Assembly: GCA_963855995.1 (NCBI GenBank)
Contig: OY979716.1
Span: 92,511,369-92,575,368 of the forward strand
From: Muricea muricata
Taxonomy: Eukaryota > Cnidaria > Anthozoa > Malacalcyonacea > Plexauridae
DNA: 64,000 nt
Direction of reading: 5' to 3'
In this document: in pieces, positions 12,845-34,689 of the stretch
How the letters are laid out: every line of letters begins with the position of its first letter
Position numbering within the stretch: the first letter of the stretch is position 1
Made by a program: the position numbers and the translations under genes
Notes under the pieces: model-generated
Told to the model about the DNA's origin: nothing
What the model saw: only the letters and a program-made list of their open reading frames with translations
The model's database searches: none

Positions 12845-13499
12845 CTATTTGTGTATATGTACCACGAAAGAGAATTTTACCCAAAGACTGCAAGTCATCT
12901 GGTAATCCTCTTTCTTTTTGACTGTACGTTTAACCACTGTAACTTTACGCTTACGACACCAGAGGATTGTTGTGAGCCTGTAGGTAATATATAGGCACAT
13001 TCTGTGATGTAGGTAACGCGGTTGACTGTTTAGTTGGTGTGGAATGGTGAACGACCGATGGAGCATGCGATAAAGAAGGGTCCTCCATACTATGAAACGA
13101 CAACGAACAACCAGTTCGCATCAACACAGGTGATACGGGTGTTACAAACGGTATAAATTTTGATTGAATGCATCGTTTCTTTGCTATATTGTCACACTCA
13201 GGCGATCCTGGCGGCGAACTGAGAAGAGAACATTCACAAGTGTCCGTGACTTGTTGACGCGAAGTAGCAAACTCTATTAGAGTAGCAAGCAATTCACGTT
13301 CCTGCCTTTTAAAATTGTCAAGTTTCTTCAGCTTGTCTAAGCACGATTTACAAATATAAGCAGAGCCAATTTGTACAGCAAAAGGCAAATTAGAGCGCAG
13401 CGAAGCACGTACATCGAACTTTGCCTTTCCATCAACCAGGTAACGCTGATAAGCTTTCTCTATTATACCATGACACAGAGTGCAACTTATTGGTTTCAA
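12845..13499 (-). pseudogene. CxxC zinc-finger protein, N-terminal exon(s); putative transposase of the helicase element
   Basis: The 183-codon reading opens with CTLCHGIIEKAY and, 40 residues on, has SAYICKSCLDKLKKL, a CxxC...CxxC pair like a ZAD-type or treble-clef module. A serine/proline-rich linker follows. After one frame change near 12960 come a basic VTVVKRTVKKKEDYQM block and, at 12780-12893, SLGKILFRGTYTQIANAG and SILSRNRSSRMNAVQLML (with a small gap between them). The latter resembles, from memory, the conserved core of DUF6589-type proteins of animals and fungi; this is inference. No ATG is visible at the start: the reading begins at a TTG. The gene is convergent with the helicase inside the same TIR element. 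Confidence 0.5.
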
Positions 13500-13700
13500 A
13501 TAAAAAAACAGTTATGGGTAATTGCAATGCGTTTCTTTTCTAAAAAATATGACCACTCATACCAAGCGCCTTTGTTTTTGACAGAAACGAATTATGCAAA
13601 ATTACGTTAATTTATGTTAAATTATGCTAATGAGACCGAGCAAGATCAGTGACGAATGTTCTCAGACGAATATTTTTCGTTATTCGTCTGGCTCAGGCTA

Positions 13701-15950
13701 CAAACATTGAAGGTTTTGACGTTTTCAAGCTTTTTGGCAAATCGTTAATGTACAGTAAAAAAAGAATGAGGCCAAGATTCGACTCCTGTGGAACCCCGTA
13801 TTTAATATCTTTTACAGATGATTTCTTACCATTGATTGGACAAACCTGCTTTCTACCCTTGAGGTACGATTTAAAACACTCTAGGCTACATCCCTGAATT
13901 CCATATTTTTCTGGTTTAGCAAGTAAAATTGAATGATCGACAGTATCAAATGCCTTTTTAAGATCCAGGAAAAGGACTCCAGTAAACAGCCCCTTATCCA
14001 TATTGCACAGCCATTCATTTGTAGATCTTAGCAGGGTAGTTTCCGTGGACTGTTTAGCACGGAAACCCAACTGAAGATCCACAAGAATGTTGTTCTTTGT
14101 CATAAAGGATTTTAACTGCTGGAATACTAATTTTTCAAAGACCTTAGCAACAACGGAAATTACCGAAATTGGTCTGTAATTTCCACAGATATTCTTATTA
14201 CCATCCTTAAAGACAGGTGTTACTTTAGCCAAATTCCAGTCGTCAGGGAATATATATACCAGTCGGAAGTGATAGATTGAAAATATCGACTATGAAAATA
14301 TTGCAATATTATGTGCTGCATCTTTTAGCAGTTTTGCGCTAGTTCCATCCAGTCCTGAAGACTTTTTGACGGAAGGAGATCTATTGCACTAATTACTTCA
14401 TCAGTCATCTATAGTAACGAAGTTAAAGTTAAATATGTTATCATGCGTAACAGTCAAAAAGCTTAACGGATCAGTGTCACAGTCCTTAATTGCTTTGGAT
14501 AACATACTACCTATAGTAGAAAAATATTCATTAAATCCAGCTGCTATCTCCTCATCTTTTGTTACGGTTTTGCCATCAAAATTAATTTCCCTTATTTGGC
14601 TGGTTTTAGAATTTTTATTCAGTAACTCAGTACTGTTCTTGGAATCACTCAATTTCGCCGTAAAATAATTCTCCTTTGAGGTTCTTATTAGATTGGTTAT
14701 TTTGTTTTTACATTTTTTACAGGCGGTTTCATAATACACAGATCTCAATCGAATAGCTTGCCTTTTTAAATAATCTCTGTGGTAAATCAGATGCTTGATT
14801 TCGCTCGTAATCCAAGGGTTAAATTCCCTTTTAACACGCCTTTGTTTAACTGGCGCATGCTTGGCGGCAATACTAAGGAATTTGAGTTTAAAATCGCCCC
14901 AAAGTTCATTCGGATCATTTGAAACGGGCGAATACAAATTGAAAATTTCATTCAAGTCATGATTAAACGCATTAACGTTATGTCTTTTGTATTGTCTCGT
15001 TAGGACAAATTTATAGGTAATTCTTTGGGGAAACTAATCTTTCGGCATATGTAGACAAGGTTTTGGTCACTGACTCCAAGCGGAATGACTCCTGTTTCTA
15101 ATGTTTTGTTATCCCCAAAAAACGTAAATATAACATCAATTAAACTAGATGTTGTTGGGGTAACTCTCGTCGGTTTTTCAATGTGTTGCTGTAATTGATA
15201 AGTATTCATTAGGTCGAGTAATTTATATGTAACTTGACCCTTTGGCGACTCCGAAAAGTTATAGTTAAGATCACAAGCAATGATAATTTCTATATTTTCA
15301 TCGTCAACTAGTTTTAAGAAGTGTTCAAATTTTGAAATAAATCATTACTAGAATTTGGTGGTCTATACACCATGTTGCAATTAAAAAAGGCTTGCTTTTT
15401 TGCTTTCTAACCTCAATATCAAAGCAGCTCAAGAGCATCAATTACTAGATCTTGCCGAACAATATATGATATATTTTCCCGAATAAATATTGCAACACCA
15501 CCTCTGCTCCATTTCGATTACGATCTAGTCTAACAATATCATAGCCAAGAATCTCAACTTCACAGTCAAGGACAATTATATCGAGTTTAGTTTCGTTTAC
15601 AGTTAACACATCGAGAGATTTCCTTTGCATATATACTAAAAGTTCATCATGATGTTTAACAAGACTGGCTATGTTAATCTGGCCAGTTTAAAGCCTTTAA
15701 GTTTAGAGAAATGAAAGCTTGCGCTAGATTCCAACATTGCGAGGTCGGTGCTGTTTTTATGCCCTTCTACATTGATTGGGACATCAGTAATCGACTGTCA
15801 ATTACAATGTTTAAAATACTCAATAAATTTTCCAGCTAATTTTGTGGAGCCTTGCTTATTCACGTGTTCTTTCAATTCTCCCTTTATTGTTACCTTGTGG
15901 TATCTGAACTTTCAAAAAGATTGAGCAGGAAGCTGCATTAAATTCAGGAT
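13701..15950 (-). pseudogene. 5' half of the antisense LINE (endonuclease, linker, RT fingers/palm)
   Basis: Minus-strand blocks in order: a FKLKGFKLARL-like stretch and DELLVYMQRKSLDVLTVNET (APE endonuclease start, about 15570-15700), LDVIF..GDNK and VIPLGVSDQNLV (15060-15150, endonuclease end), a long linker with RREFNPWITSEIKHLIYHRD (14780-14840), and RT with VTPVFKDGNKNICGNYRPIS, FRAKQSTETTLL, GVLFLDLKKAFDTVDHSILL and GVPQESNLGLILFLLYINDLP (13740-14225). The reading stops at the ADD motif, where the helicase transposon is inserted. A few stops and frameshifts occur (for example between 14232 and 14401), and GVPQGS has become GVPQES. It is one of the better preserved LINEs here. Confidence 0.9.
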
Positions 15951-16084
15951 ATTAAATTTGGAACAGGATAGTTTTACGAACATACGAAAACAAAGTATCA
16001 GTAGCAGTGTATGTTTTCAAGTCACTTGTAGTCAAGTAGAAATACAAGAGGGAGCCGATCAACGGTCATTGTCCCTAAGATTCG

Positions 16085-16217
<133 letters not shown>

Positions 16218-16221
16218 TCGT

Positions 16222-16283
16222 AGACCTGCTGTGCTACTCCGAGTTTCACGCTATAAAGCGATCGTCAGGCAACTGACAAATCT
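16222..16283 (-). ncRNA. Hammerhead ribozyme motif in the PLE 3' UTR (minus copy)
   Basis: Read on the minus strand this gives AGATTTG, a short loop, TTGC, then CTGACGA, stem II CGCT/AGCG with loop TTAT, GAAA, stem III ACT/AGT with a 3-base loop, the cleavable GTA, GCA, and CAGGTCT closing stem I. All core residues of the hammerhead are present. Compared with the + copy, one stem I base differs (U for C) but still pairs as G-U. The 10.1/11.1 position is a U-U mismatch instead of the usual G-C. Hammerheads in Penelope-like elements are established knowledge. Confidence 0.75.
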
Positions 16284-16580
16284 GGTGAAGCTACTCTCTA
16301 TTTACAGTTTGATACTAGGTATCGCGTTACATGTCTACACTTGGTAAATAGTTCGGTTCGTTTGTTCAGTAAGGCATTATCTTTGTTCTTCATGATGGTC
16401 AGTTTTTCCTCAAGGCATAAGTTACATCTTCTGGAACCAGCTTTGTAGGCAGGAACCTTCTTAAGTAACGACCATTTGATAGTGAATGGCTTTTTCGCTT
16501 CCTTCAGTTCCCATACATGCTTTGATAGCTCCGTTTCCGTTGAGTACTTCTTCTCAGCGAGTGATTTGGCGTGGTTTCTA

Positions 16581-16786
16581 AGACCCCGTTCACATGAGAC
16601 CGGATCCGTGTGATCTCGACATTTAGTTCGGTCACTTTACGGTCACATTTACTCTTACCACTTTTTCTATGATACGTTTTAATTAAGTTCTGTAATATTA
16701 TCACAAATTTAAGAGTCATGCTCGTCTTGAAACTTGTCAAATTGATATGGTGACCATACGGATCCGGTCCCGTGTGAACGGGGTCT
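16581..16786. mobile_element. MITE, family M1, complete copy inside a PLE endonuclease
   Basis: 206 bp with terminal inverted repeats AGACCCCGTTCACA.../...TGTGAACGGGGTCT. The empty site is available in the + strand PLE copy (around 18139-18150), where GGTTTCTAAATC is uninterrupted; comparison suggests a TA (or at most TCTA) duplication. Four relatives are in this window, near 32955, 47382, 50121 and 56104. No ORF. The TA-type target and short TIRs suit a Tc1/mariner- or PIF-like driver. Confidence 0.85.
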
Positions 16787-17486
16787 AAATGTTGTTTTGA
16801 AGTCGTCGGCGGTGACTCCAATGTACTTTATGGGCTTGTTATCTGCTGTAACTTCCGCTTGGTATACCACGCTTTTTGTGAGGCATTTACCTTCGGCCGG
16901 GCATTTGTTGGGTTGTCTACAGTTGCACTGTCACGTGTTCTCTGTGTTGGTTACGTTCGTTTGTCTCGTGTGTTTATTTAGTATTTTCCTGTTGTGTCTG
17001 TTTATGAACGAGCTCATGTTGTCTAGGCAACTGTAACTAATTCGCACGTTGTGTCGATTAAAGATTTTCTGTAGTTTGTTAGAAGAGGGGAAGTGTTGGT
17101 CAATCAGTTGGAGGAATCGTTGTCCTGTGTTTGTTTTTACGTTCTTGCTGTAAGGGGGGCTGTACCATACAGTGTTGCGTTTTCTGTTTCGTCTTTGCGT
17201 TTTGTTGCTGTCGCTGTTTTCGTTGCTTGTAAATTGCTCGTAGGTTAGGGTTTCGTCGAAGTTGCTTTGTCTTAAAGCGTCATTGTACAGTTGGGATGAG
17301 GCGTCAAATGTTTGTTTGTTGCATGAGAGTTTGTTGATACGTTTGTTGATGGATGAGGGTAGCTGCTTTACGATAGCAGGTGGGTGGTTTGAAAGACGGT
17401 TGATGTACAAGGGTTCGTCATTAGGTTTTCTGTACGGTTTGTATGTGCCGTCCGTCAAGTCAAGTGTTATGTCTAAGAAGTTTACT

Positions 17487-17689
17487 CAGTGGCGGATCTA
17501 GCGTAAGTCAAAATAAATTACCACAGCTCATTCTAGGATATATTTACATTTTAAAATACCTTCAAAGCAACTTCATTGGTTAGATTTTATTCTTTTGAAA
17601 TTCATAACCTATGACATTGCTAAAAAGTTATTTTGAATTTAAAATTGAGCTGCTATAATTTTTTTTGACTTACCCTGGATCCGCCACTG
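17487..17689. mobile_element. hAT-type MITE with perfect 8-bp TSD
   Basis: 203 bp starting CAGTGGCGGATCTAG and ending GGATCCGCCACTG, with the TIR continuing as GTAAGTCAAAA. It is flanked by AGTTTACT on both sides (17479-17486, 17690-17697). Removing it restores the PLE reading VNFLDITL on the minus strand. A second copy is at 24735-24927 and a related terminus at 63389. The 8-bp duplication and CAGNGGCG ends mark the hAT superfamily. Confidence 0.92.
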
Positions 17690-17728
17690 AGTTTACTCGC
17701 CTCAGGTTTGCCGTAGCTGTGATGAAAA

Positions 17729-18732
<1,004 letters not shown>

Positions 18733-18873
18733 ACATTACTCAGGAGAATAAATGATTTTGTGCATCAAATCAACCTTTATTTTTATGATTATCAAAGCTA
18801 GTGGATTTTCCAACAGGATTTTCTAATCGATCAGTGTGATTGGTGGTTATATATGATATGTACTACAGTTCAG

Positions 18874-18932
18874 TTAGTTTTCTGCGTCTACTTTTCTTTT
18901 TTGCCTGTTCTTGAACTTCAACAAGCACTGCT
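18874..18932 (-). CDS. Candidate terminal exon of the VWD/EGF/FN2 gene
   Basis: On the minus strand an acceptor with a T-rich tract ending TTTGCAG (18933-18935) precedes 59 bases. Joined in phase 1, like every other exon of this gene, they encode a short basic tail (EQCLLKFKNRQKRKV...) and a stop at 18874-18876. An AATAAA signal lies about 95 bases downstream (near 18777-18782). Because the exon at 19936-20109 already carries a stop at its last codon, this exon may now be only 3' UTR. The assignment rests on splice-site quality and phase, not on homology. Confidence 0.3.
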
Positions 18933-18957
18933 CTGCAAAAATAATAACGAATGGATT

Positions 18958-19935
18958 TGATTTCCTCCATCTTCTAGTTTGACATTTTTCGTTTTTTCGG
19001 TATACAGGAATTATACAGCTATGTCATACCATTATGTGAGTCAGTTATGTAAAAACAAACACTTTCTTTCCATTCGAACTTTAATATTTTTTAAATCTGT
19101 TATAATAATTGAATATCTAAATATGTTTGGAGATACATATTGGTTTAAAAGGTCAAATTCAAGTAGCACTCAGAAGTTTGATTTCATATCCTAAAATATT
19201 TTGACTGACTGGGAAATCTGCACTACATGTAATTGCGAGTATACATGGACAAAGGAAAAATTCAAAGACATTCGTTCCTTAAATTTTATCCAAAATGTAA
19301 ATTTTGTACATGTTTTGAGGTACAATATGATTTTAGTGCGACTATAGTGAAACTTTTCACTTGACTTGATGTTTACGAGTTCGCAGATCTTTATATAATA
19401 TTACCCAACTTGCAACTATGGAAATTGAATCATACAACTAAGTTAGATAACACTCGCGTGAGCGTAAGCAAAGACTGTCTACGTATCAATATTTACAAGT
19501 TATTTTATGCACTAGCTAGTAAATGCGATATGTCTACTTCTAATGTTCAATATTGTTCCAAAGTTGAGCAATTTTGCTTGAAATGCAAACGCGTGGGAGA
19601 CACTACACGGTATGTATTTAAATTACGTGCAAGCATTGAACTCAGAAAATAGATTGAATATATTATAAAGACGCGTTTTTGTTTTCAAGTATAACGCATT
19701 TGCTCAACGCAGAATGAACTCAATGAACTAGTCATTTTAAACAAAACACTTGCAACAGTCTTTAAGTTTAATTTAAATGATGCACAGTGATTTGCCAATA
19801 ACATTTGAGATTTTACACTACTTAACTTTAACGTGCTTTAACAGGCGATTATTCTTTCTATTGGTTCTTTTGAAAACATGCTTAAGGTTGTTTGTTGTAT
19901 TTCGTTTGTATGTGTACCATACAACTATTGCTTAC
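18958..19935. other. Probable last intron; nothing recognised
   Basis: An 80-codon ORF on the + strand (19410-19652) has several cysteines but no recognisable pattern, and I do not call it. The rest is AT-rich. Confidence 0.4.
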
Positions 19936-19936
19936 C

Positions 19937-30154
<10,218 letters not shown>

Positions 30155-30159
30155 CTATT

Positions 30160-31460
30160 CCGTCACTCTATGAAACGTATGGAAAATATTTTAGGATTAA
30201 ATGCAAACCCAAGTAATTATTGAATTCTCAATTATTTTAATTTGCACTCGCTTAAGGTGTAAGCTGCATGTAACAGCTGTAATTATTTGAAAGGACATGG
30301 TGCATGGGACCAGATTGCTTAGCTGCCACATGAAAATACGACTTCCGGGTGCATTGAAAGCAGGACAATCACAATTGCTAGTAGCTATGCTTCAGCTTTT
30401 ATCGGCCACAATTTGTAGGCAGCCAGTATTTTTTGTTGCCTCAGTAATTGAACTAGATCTCGCTCTCATGTTATTTGTTATCAAGAAGCAAACGAAATAT
30501 AATTGGACATTAATCTTCTCAAAACGTTGGAATTCGAACTCAATAGTATTTGAAAACAGAAGTACAGTCTTTGTATGCTTATTTTTCTCCCACTTACCCC
30601 TTTCAACTGCTCTTGATGAGGCAAAATATTCGACAACCAGTTTGGAAATCTTGCTTTGTTTCTTCCACATAGACTTTCGAATCTGAATGTCATTGATAGG
30701 TGTGCTAGATGTTTAAATAGGCACCCTCTTGGTTATGTTTAATGTAATAAATGACAAGTCATTGGTAAAACTGATCGTAGCTCATGGACGGCGTGGTGTG
30801 TTTGCTTTTCGTAGACAAAAAACTGAAGTGCAGATGTAAAATTTGTGTACTTTAGCCATATTTCTGTGCAAATGTTTGAAGATAACTTGATGAAAAAATG
30901 TCTCAATTCTGTTCTTTGTATATGTAATTGATGCCGAGACATATCTGGGAAATTTCGTTCAAAACAAAATAGGTTATTACTGATTTCAAGAGAATCAAAA
31001 TGCATATGTGAATTCTAAATTTAAAAAAACCCTAAGCCATAGTAAAGGCGGCAGCGACCGTGTGGACGCCCCCCCCCCTCCTCCCCAGGGAGAAAATGGA
31101 GATTTGTCGGCAAATCGATTTATGATCATTATGTCGGTTTTGGTAAATGTATCGATGGAATATATATAATATTTCAATGATATTGAAGCAATCTGAATCA
31201 ATAAATTTCCTTCGTGTAGAGAACATGATGCAACCATTTAATAATTCAACCACTAATAATTCAACCATTTTAATCAGTAGTTCAACCATTTGTAAACATG
31301 CATTGCAAATCGAATGAACATCATAAATCAAAGAGATGTGTACTGGTAACTATGATGAACAACTGTCGACTGATTAATGACACACATAGGGCAAAGAAAA
31401 CTACAACAGAGATTAGGTGGTGTACGTGATACCCCCACTCACTTTCGCAAACCTGGTCAA
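30160..31460. other. Upstream flank of the VWD gene; no gene recognised
   Basis: Contains a C-rich run (31067-31086) and three short TTCAACCATTT direct repeats (31215-31300). ORFs at 30297-30686 (+) and their shadows show no recognised motif. Confidence 0.4.
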
Positions 31461-31464
31461 CAAA

Positions 31465-31750
31465 GCAGATTTAATGCCGAAAATAGAGAGGCTTGCTGAT
31501 AAATAGAATGGAAAGTGTCAGGGTAAATTGTCAACATATTTGACATGGTCGGTAGATCAGAATGATTTCGTGCCTGTTTAGACGAGAGGACTGTTTAGAC
31601 TCAGAAAGCCTAGGTCTTCTTAATTCGCCTTTAAATCCAACTAGGTTGTTATAATCTGACAGTATAATTGAATTGAATCCGTTAATACTGTCGTCGGTTG
31701 TACTAAAAAGTGATTAAAGTGAACTATGATCATTGGAAACATCAAGCAAT
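31465..31750. repeat. Direct repeat, left copy (pair with 34363-34650)
   Basis: About 285 bases, beginning AAAGCAGATTTAATGCCG and ending near GATCA.TGGAA.CATCAAGCA, recur at 34363-34650 in the same orientation at high similarity. The pair brackets 2.6 kb that includes a copy of the large repeat family (32240-34355). Confidence 0.8.
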
Positions 31751-31754
31751 CAGA

Positions 31755-32240
31755 ATAATATGTATTTCTTACTTATAAACTCATCAGACCATATTCTTTT
31801 GTTTTTCGTCGGTTTTTAACTTCGTCGTACTAGGTTATTACGGAAAAGTAAAAACCGATTACCGGGTTATTACGAAAAAGTAATAACCTACGACAAGTTT
31901 ACATTCAAAATCAAGCTTGCGCAGCAAAACACTTTTGACATGCATGATTTCAAACAATTCATCTAGTATATCTGCCATGCACGGATTATACACTCAAACG
32001 CGTTAAGCTATCAAACACAAACACAACTGTCCTACACACAGCAGACACAAAGTTTATCATCAGAGTGTAAAGTTAAGTCGCAGCTTCCTCATGTCAGCTG
32101 TGATTCTTCCTTAACTCATTTTTCACAATTCACCTCTTCTACCTAAGCCGCAACTTTTTTGACGGCGTTAAATTTCGGTACAAAACAGACGAAACGCTTT
32201 CCTCAAGTCCTTTAACATATGGTTCGAAAAGAAATTCAAA
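31755..32240. other. No gene recognised
   Basis: Holds two GGTTATTACG.AAAAGTAA repeats (31838-31888). Otherwise AT-rich and featureless. Confidence 0.4.
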
Positions 32241-32954
32241 AATGCATAAAACATCGCCAATTGAAAATCTACATACGGTTTGAAATCCATGCCATTCTAT
32301 TTTCTTACACGGGCTAATCTTTTAAATTCGAGCAAGTAGTTAGCGAGAATTTAACTTTTAGTGAATGCATGCAGTTGGAAAATTTAATTTGCCAGATAGG
32401 TTTAATTTGATCGCATGGTCAACAAACATATTTTCTAAATAGGTACTTGTATCTTTTATTGAAAAATAACCCCGCTTCTTTTCCTATTTTCTTCTTGGCA
32501 ATTGTACCAGTAGCATCGTCTTTAAAAGCTCTTTTTAGAGAGTTATATTTCACAACTATACACATAGCCTATAACTGCTAAGAACAAAGATAAATAATCT
32601 TAATTGATAGCATTCCATTGCAGGCGGAAAGTTATGTTTTGTGACCCCAAAGTCTAAACTATACGAAGAATGATCCCTACACAATCAAACACACTGGCAA
32701 TCAATTCTACGGATCATTTTATTCCAATGTATACGTATTAAACGTGATTCAGACTATTGCATCAGCGAATATAAGCCAAATTTCGTCAATAGCGTGTTCG
32801 TATGGAAATTTCCGACAATATAAAAGTGCTTGTAAATAATCTTCTACTCCATGTATTGAATTAAAGTTTGAGTATAAAGGCATTTAAATACAAGCTCTAT
32901 TTTATTTTAACAAGTATCTGATGATGTGGCCCCAAATCAGTGTAGTTTTAACTA

Positions 32955-33173
32955 ACACCCCGTTTACAGGGTACAGGATTCATTTGATCACGATATCAAA
33001 TTGCATGATAGTTTAAAGACGAGTATAGCTTTTAAATTTAAGATAAGATTACGTACAGAGTGTAACAACAGCCAAACATGCATAATGTAGTACGAGTTAA
33101 CATGACGGCAAACTACTCGATCCCCATGTCATGATCATGTGCAAGTGGATTCGATTCCGTGTAAATGGAGTCT
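32955..33173. mobile_element. M1 MITE copy inside repeat family L
   Basis: ACACCCCGTTTACAGGGT... to ...GTGTAAATGGAGTCT. The interior (ATCACGATATCAAATTGCATGA, AAGACGAGTATAGCTT) matches the copies at 47382 and 50121. Present at the same place in all three family L arms, so it was part of the ancestral repeat. Confidence 0.75.
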
Positions 33174-33639
33174 TATAAAGACGCGAGTTACTGCGGGTGA
33201 GTTTTGAATCAAATTTTAATATATTTGTAAGAATAGTGTTTAACAATAATATCTACCCCTTGTTGGAAAGCTTGTTTTATAGGGAATATTGAAATTATTC
33301 GAATTTTTGACTCATTTCAAGGGAAGGGAGGCAAACACGAGCACAGAAAATTAGATTTTAGTGCTGCAATTTTAATTTACGTCTGGAAAGAGTAAAGGAT
33401 GAAACGGCGTGAATTTGCTCTGTGACATGTGATACATCGTATACTTCATGCGCTTTGACGACAGCCTTAAAATTGCAGGTCAATTTGCATCTTCTGAGGT
33501 TTACTGAACAAGTATTACTGCAGCTACCCACACACCAGGCAGTTGCACTCAAATTGCAGAGGACCTATACAGCACGTACACACTTCACTTATATCCGTGT
33601 AAATAAACTTGATTAATTTTTTTGCCGCACGGACGTCGA

Positions 33640-34050
33640 CGCTTATTTCGATTCCGTAGACGGTCGGACACCTCCCAGATGGTCGAGCACCTCATTATCT
33701 CATTCCCAGACTGCTCTGGCTCATTTAGACGAAGTTTCCGACGGTTTCCAGCGAGCTCGTTGTTAGCTCAGTCGTCTAGGCATGCGATTTTGAATAGATT
33801 ATAGGCAGGGGTTCGAATCCCATCCGAGCTTTTTTTTATTTTTAAAGTTCGTCAAACTTTTTTTCTTCTATTTTTTTACTTTTATACGATTTTTCTAAGG
33901 GTTAGGTTTAGGGTTTGGGTCAGGGATTGGATTATTAAAATTTAAAAAGAAAAATCTATTAGTTTTATCATACACATAGGCTTGAAAACGAGATCAATGA
34001 GGTGTCGGCCATCCTGGAGGTGTCCGACCGTCTACGGAATCGAAATTTGC
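33640..34050 (+). mobile_element. 411-bp TIR element with 9-bp TSD and an internal tRNA-like unit; copy B
   Basis: The ends are CGATTCCGTAGACGGTCGGA and its complement. GACGTCGAC is present on both sides (33631-33639, 34051-34059), while the two related family L arms (near 50779 and 46095) have it once, an uninterrupted empty site. This makes the 9-bp duplication certain. Long TIRs with a 9-bp TSD suit Mutator-like elements. The interior carries a tRNA-like segment and a T-run. The opposite-orientation copy is at 7066-7448. Confidence 0.9.
33754..33830 (+). tRNA. tRNA-like pol III unit (not a functional tRNA)
   Basis: A 77-base segment: acceptor AGCTCGT pairs with CCGAGCT (6 of 7), D-stem TTAG/CTAG with a CTCAGTCGT loop, A-box TTAGCTCAGTCG, T-arm AGGGG-TTCGAAT-CCCAT (4 of 5) and a consensus B-box GGTTCGAATCC. 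It is followed at once by TTTTTTTT (33831-33838), a pol III terminator. The anticodon arm cannot be folded, so it should not work as a tRNA. Sitting inside a TIR transposon it could still drive a short pol III transcript. Confidence 0.5.
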
Positions 34051-34362
34051 GACGTCGACAATGTGTTCATGAACCAAAGTATTCAGTGCATTTTAATTTG
34101 GTACCATTATTGCTTGTCCTGAATCCATATCTTGATTTTTTAGTCAGATGCGAGTTTCTTAGATGAATTTCCTCTGATTACACGATGACACCAGTTCTTC
34201 AAATATAATTCTGCATGTATGAAGCGTGGCCAGAAATAATTAAAGGTTAAGGCATAATTAAAACAAAAGGGGTATAGTTCTCAGAGCAGAAATAATTTTA
34301 AAGGAACAGCTTTTGGGGACAAGACTGTGATTTTCTTCACCTTCAGGCTTGCTAGGTAGGAA

Positions 34363-34650
34363 AAAGCAGATTTAATGCCGGAAATAGAGAGGCTTGCTGA
34401 TAAATAGAATGGAAAGTGTCAGGGTAAATTGCCAACATATTTGACATGGTCGGTAGATCAGGATGATTTCGTGCCTGTTTAGAAGAAAGGACTGTTTAGA
34501 CTTAGAAAGCTTAGGTCTTCTTAATTCGCCTTTAAATCCAACTAGGTTGTTATAATCTGACATTATAATTTAATCTATTTATACTGAGGCCAGTGGTATA
34601 AAAAGTGATTAAAGTTAACTATGATCAGTGGAAGCATCAAGCAATTAATG
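34363..34650. repeat. Direct repeat, right copy (pair with 31465-31750)
   Basis: See the left copy: same sequence and orientation. Differences are scattered substitutions plus a small indel near 34570-34590. It begins directly after the end of the family L copy. Confidence 0.8.
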
Positions 34651-34689
34651 TATTTTTTACTTAATCACTATTTAACTACAAAACAGCTC

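Larger units (their letters stand above)
9102..13700. mobile_element. 4.6-kb TIR transposon carrying a RecQ-like helicase
   Basis: The two ends are inverted copies of each other for about 64 bp. They start TAGCCTGAGCCAGACGAATA and carry a second, internal palindrome (CAGACGAATA...TATTCGTCTG). The host LINE sequence CAAACATT is duplicated on both sides (9094-9101 and 13701-13708), and removing the element with one copy restores the LINE reading exactly at its ADD catalytic codons. Inside are a + strand RecQ-type helicase pseudogene (9298-10652) and a convergent minus-strand zinc-finger gene (13499-11988). The layout fits the helicase-encoding AcademH branch of Academ transposons as I remember it; the target-duplication length expected there should be checked. 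The 1-kb gap 10660-11730 is AT-rich and holds nothing recognised. Confidence 0.85.
32240..34355 (+). repeat. Large repeat family L, single-arm copy
   Basis: Same order and orientation as 49228-51040: AATTGAAAATCTACAT..., GCATGCAGTTGGAAAATTTAAT, GTGACCCCAAAGTCTAAAC, ATCTGATGATGTGGCCCCAA, an M1 MITE, GTCTGGAAAGAGTAAAG, TTTGGGGACAAGACTGTGA. It carries one extra insertion, the 411-bp element at 33640-34050. A diverged inverted piece follows at 34690-35240. Non-coding; the transposon class is unknown. Confidence 0.85.

Noticed and set aside
18979..19652. ORFs at 18979-19194 and 19410-19652 as exons
   Set aside because: No acceptable splice sites in frame with the flanking gene, wrong strand and no motif.
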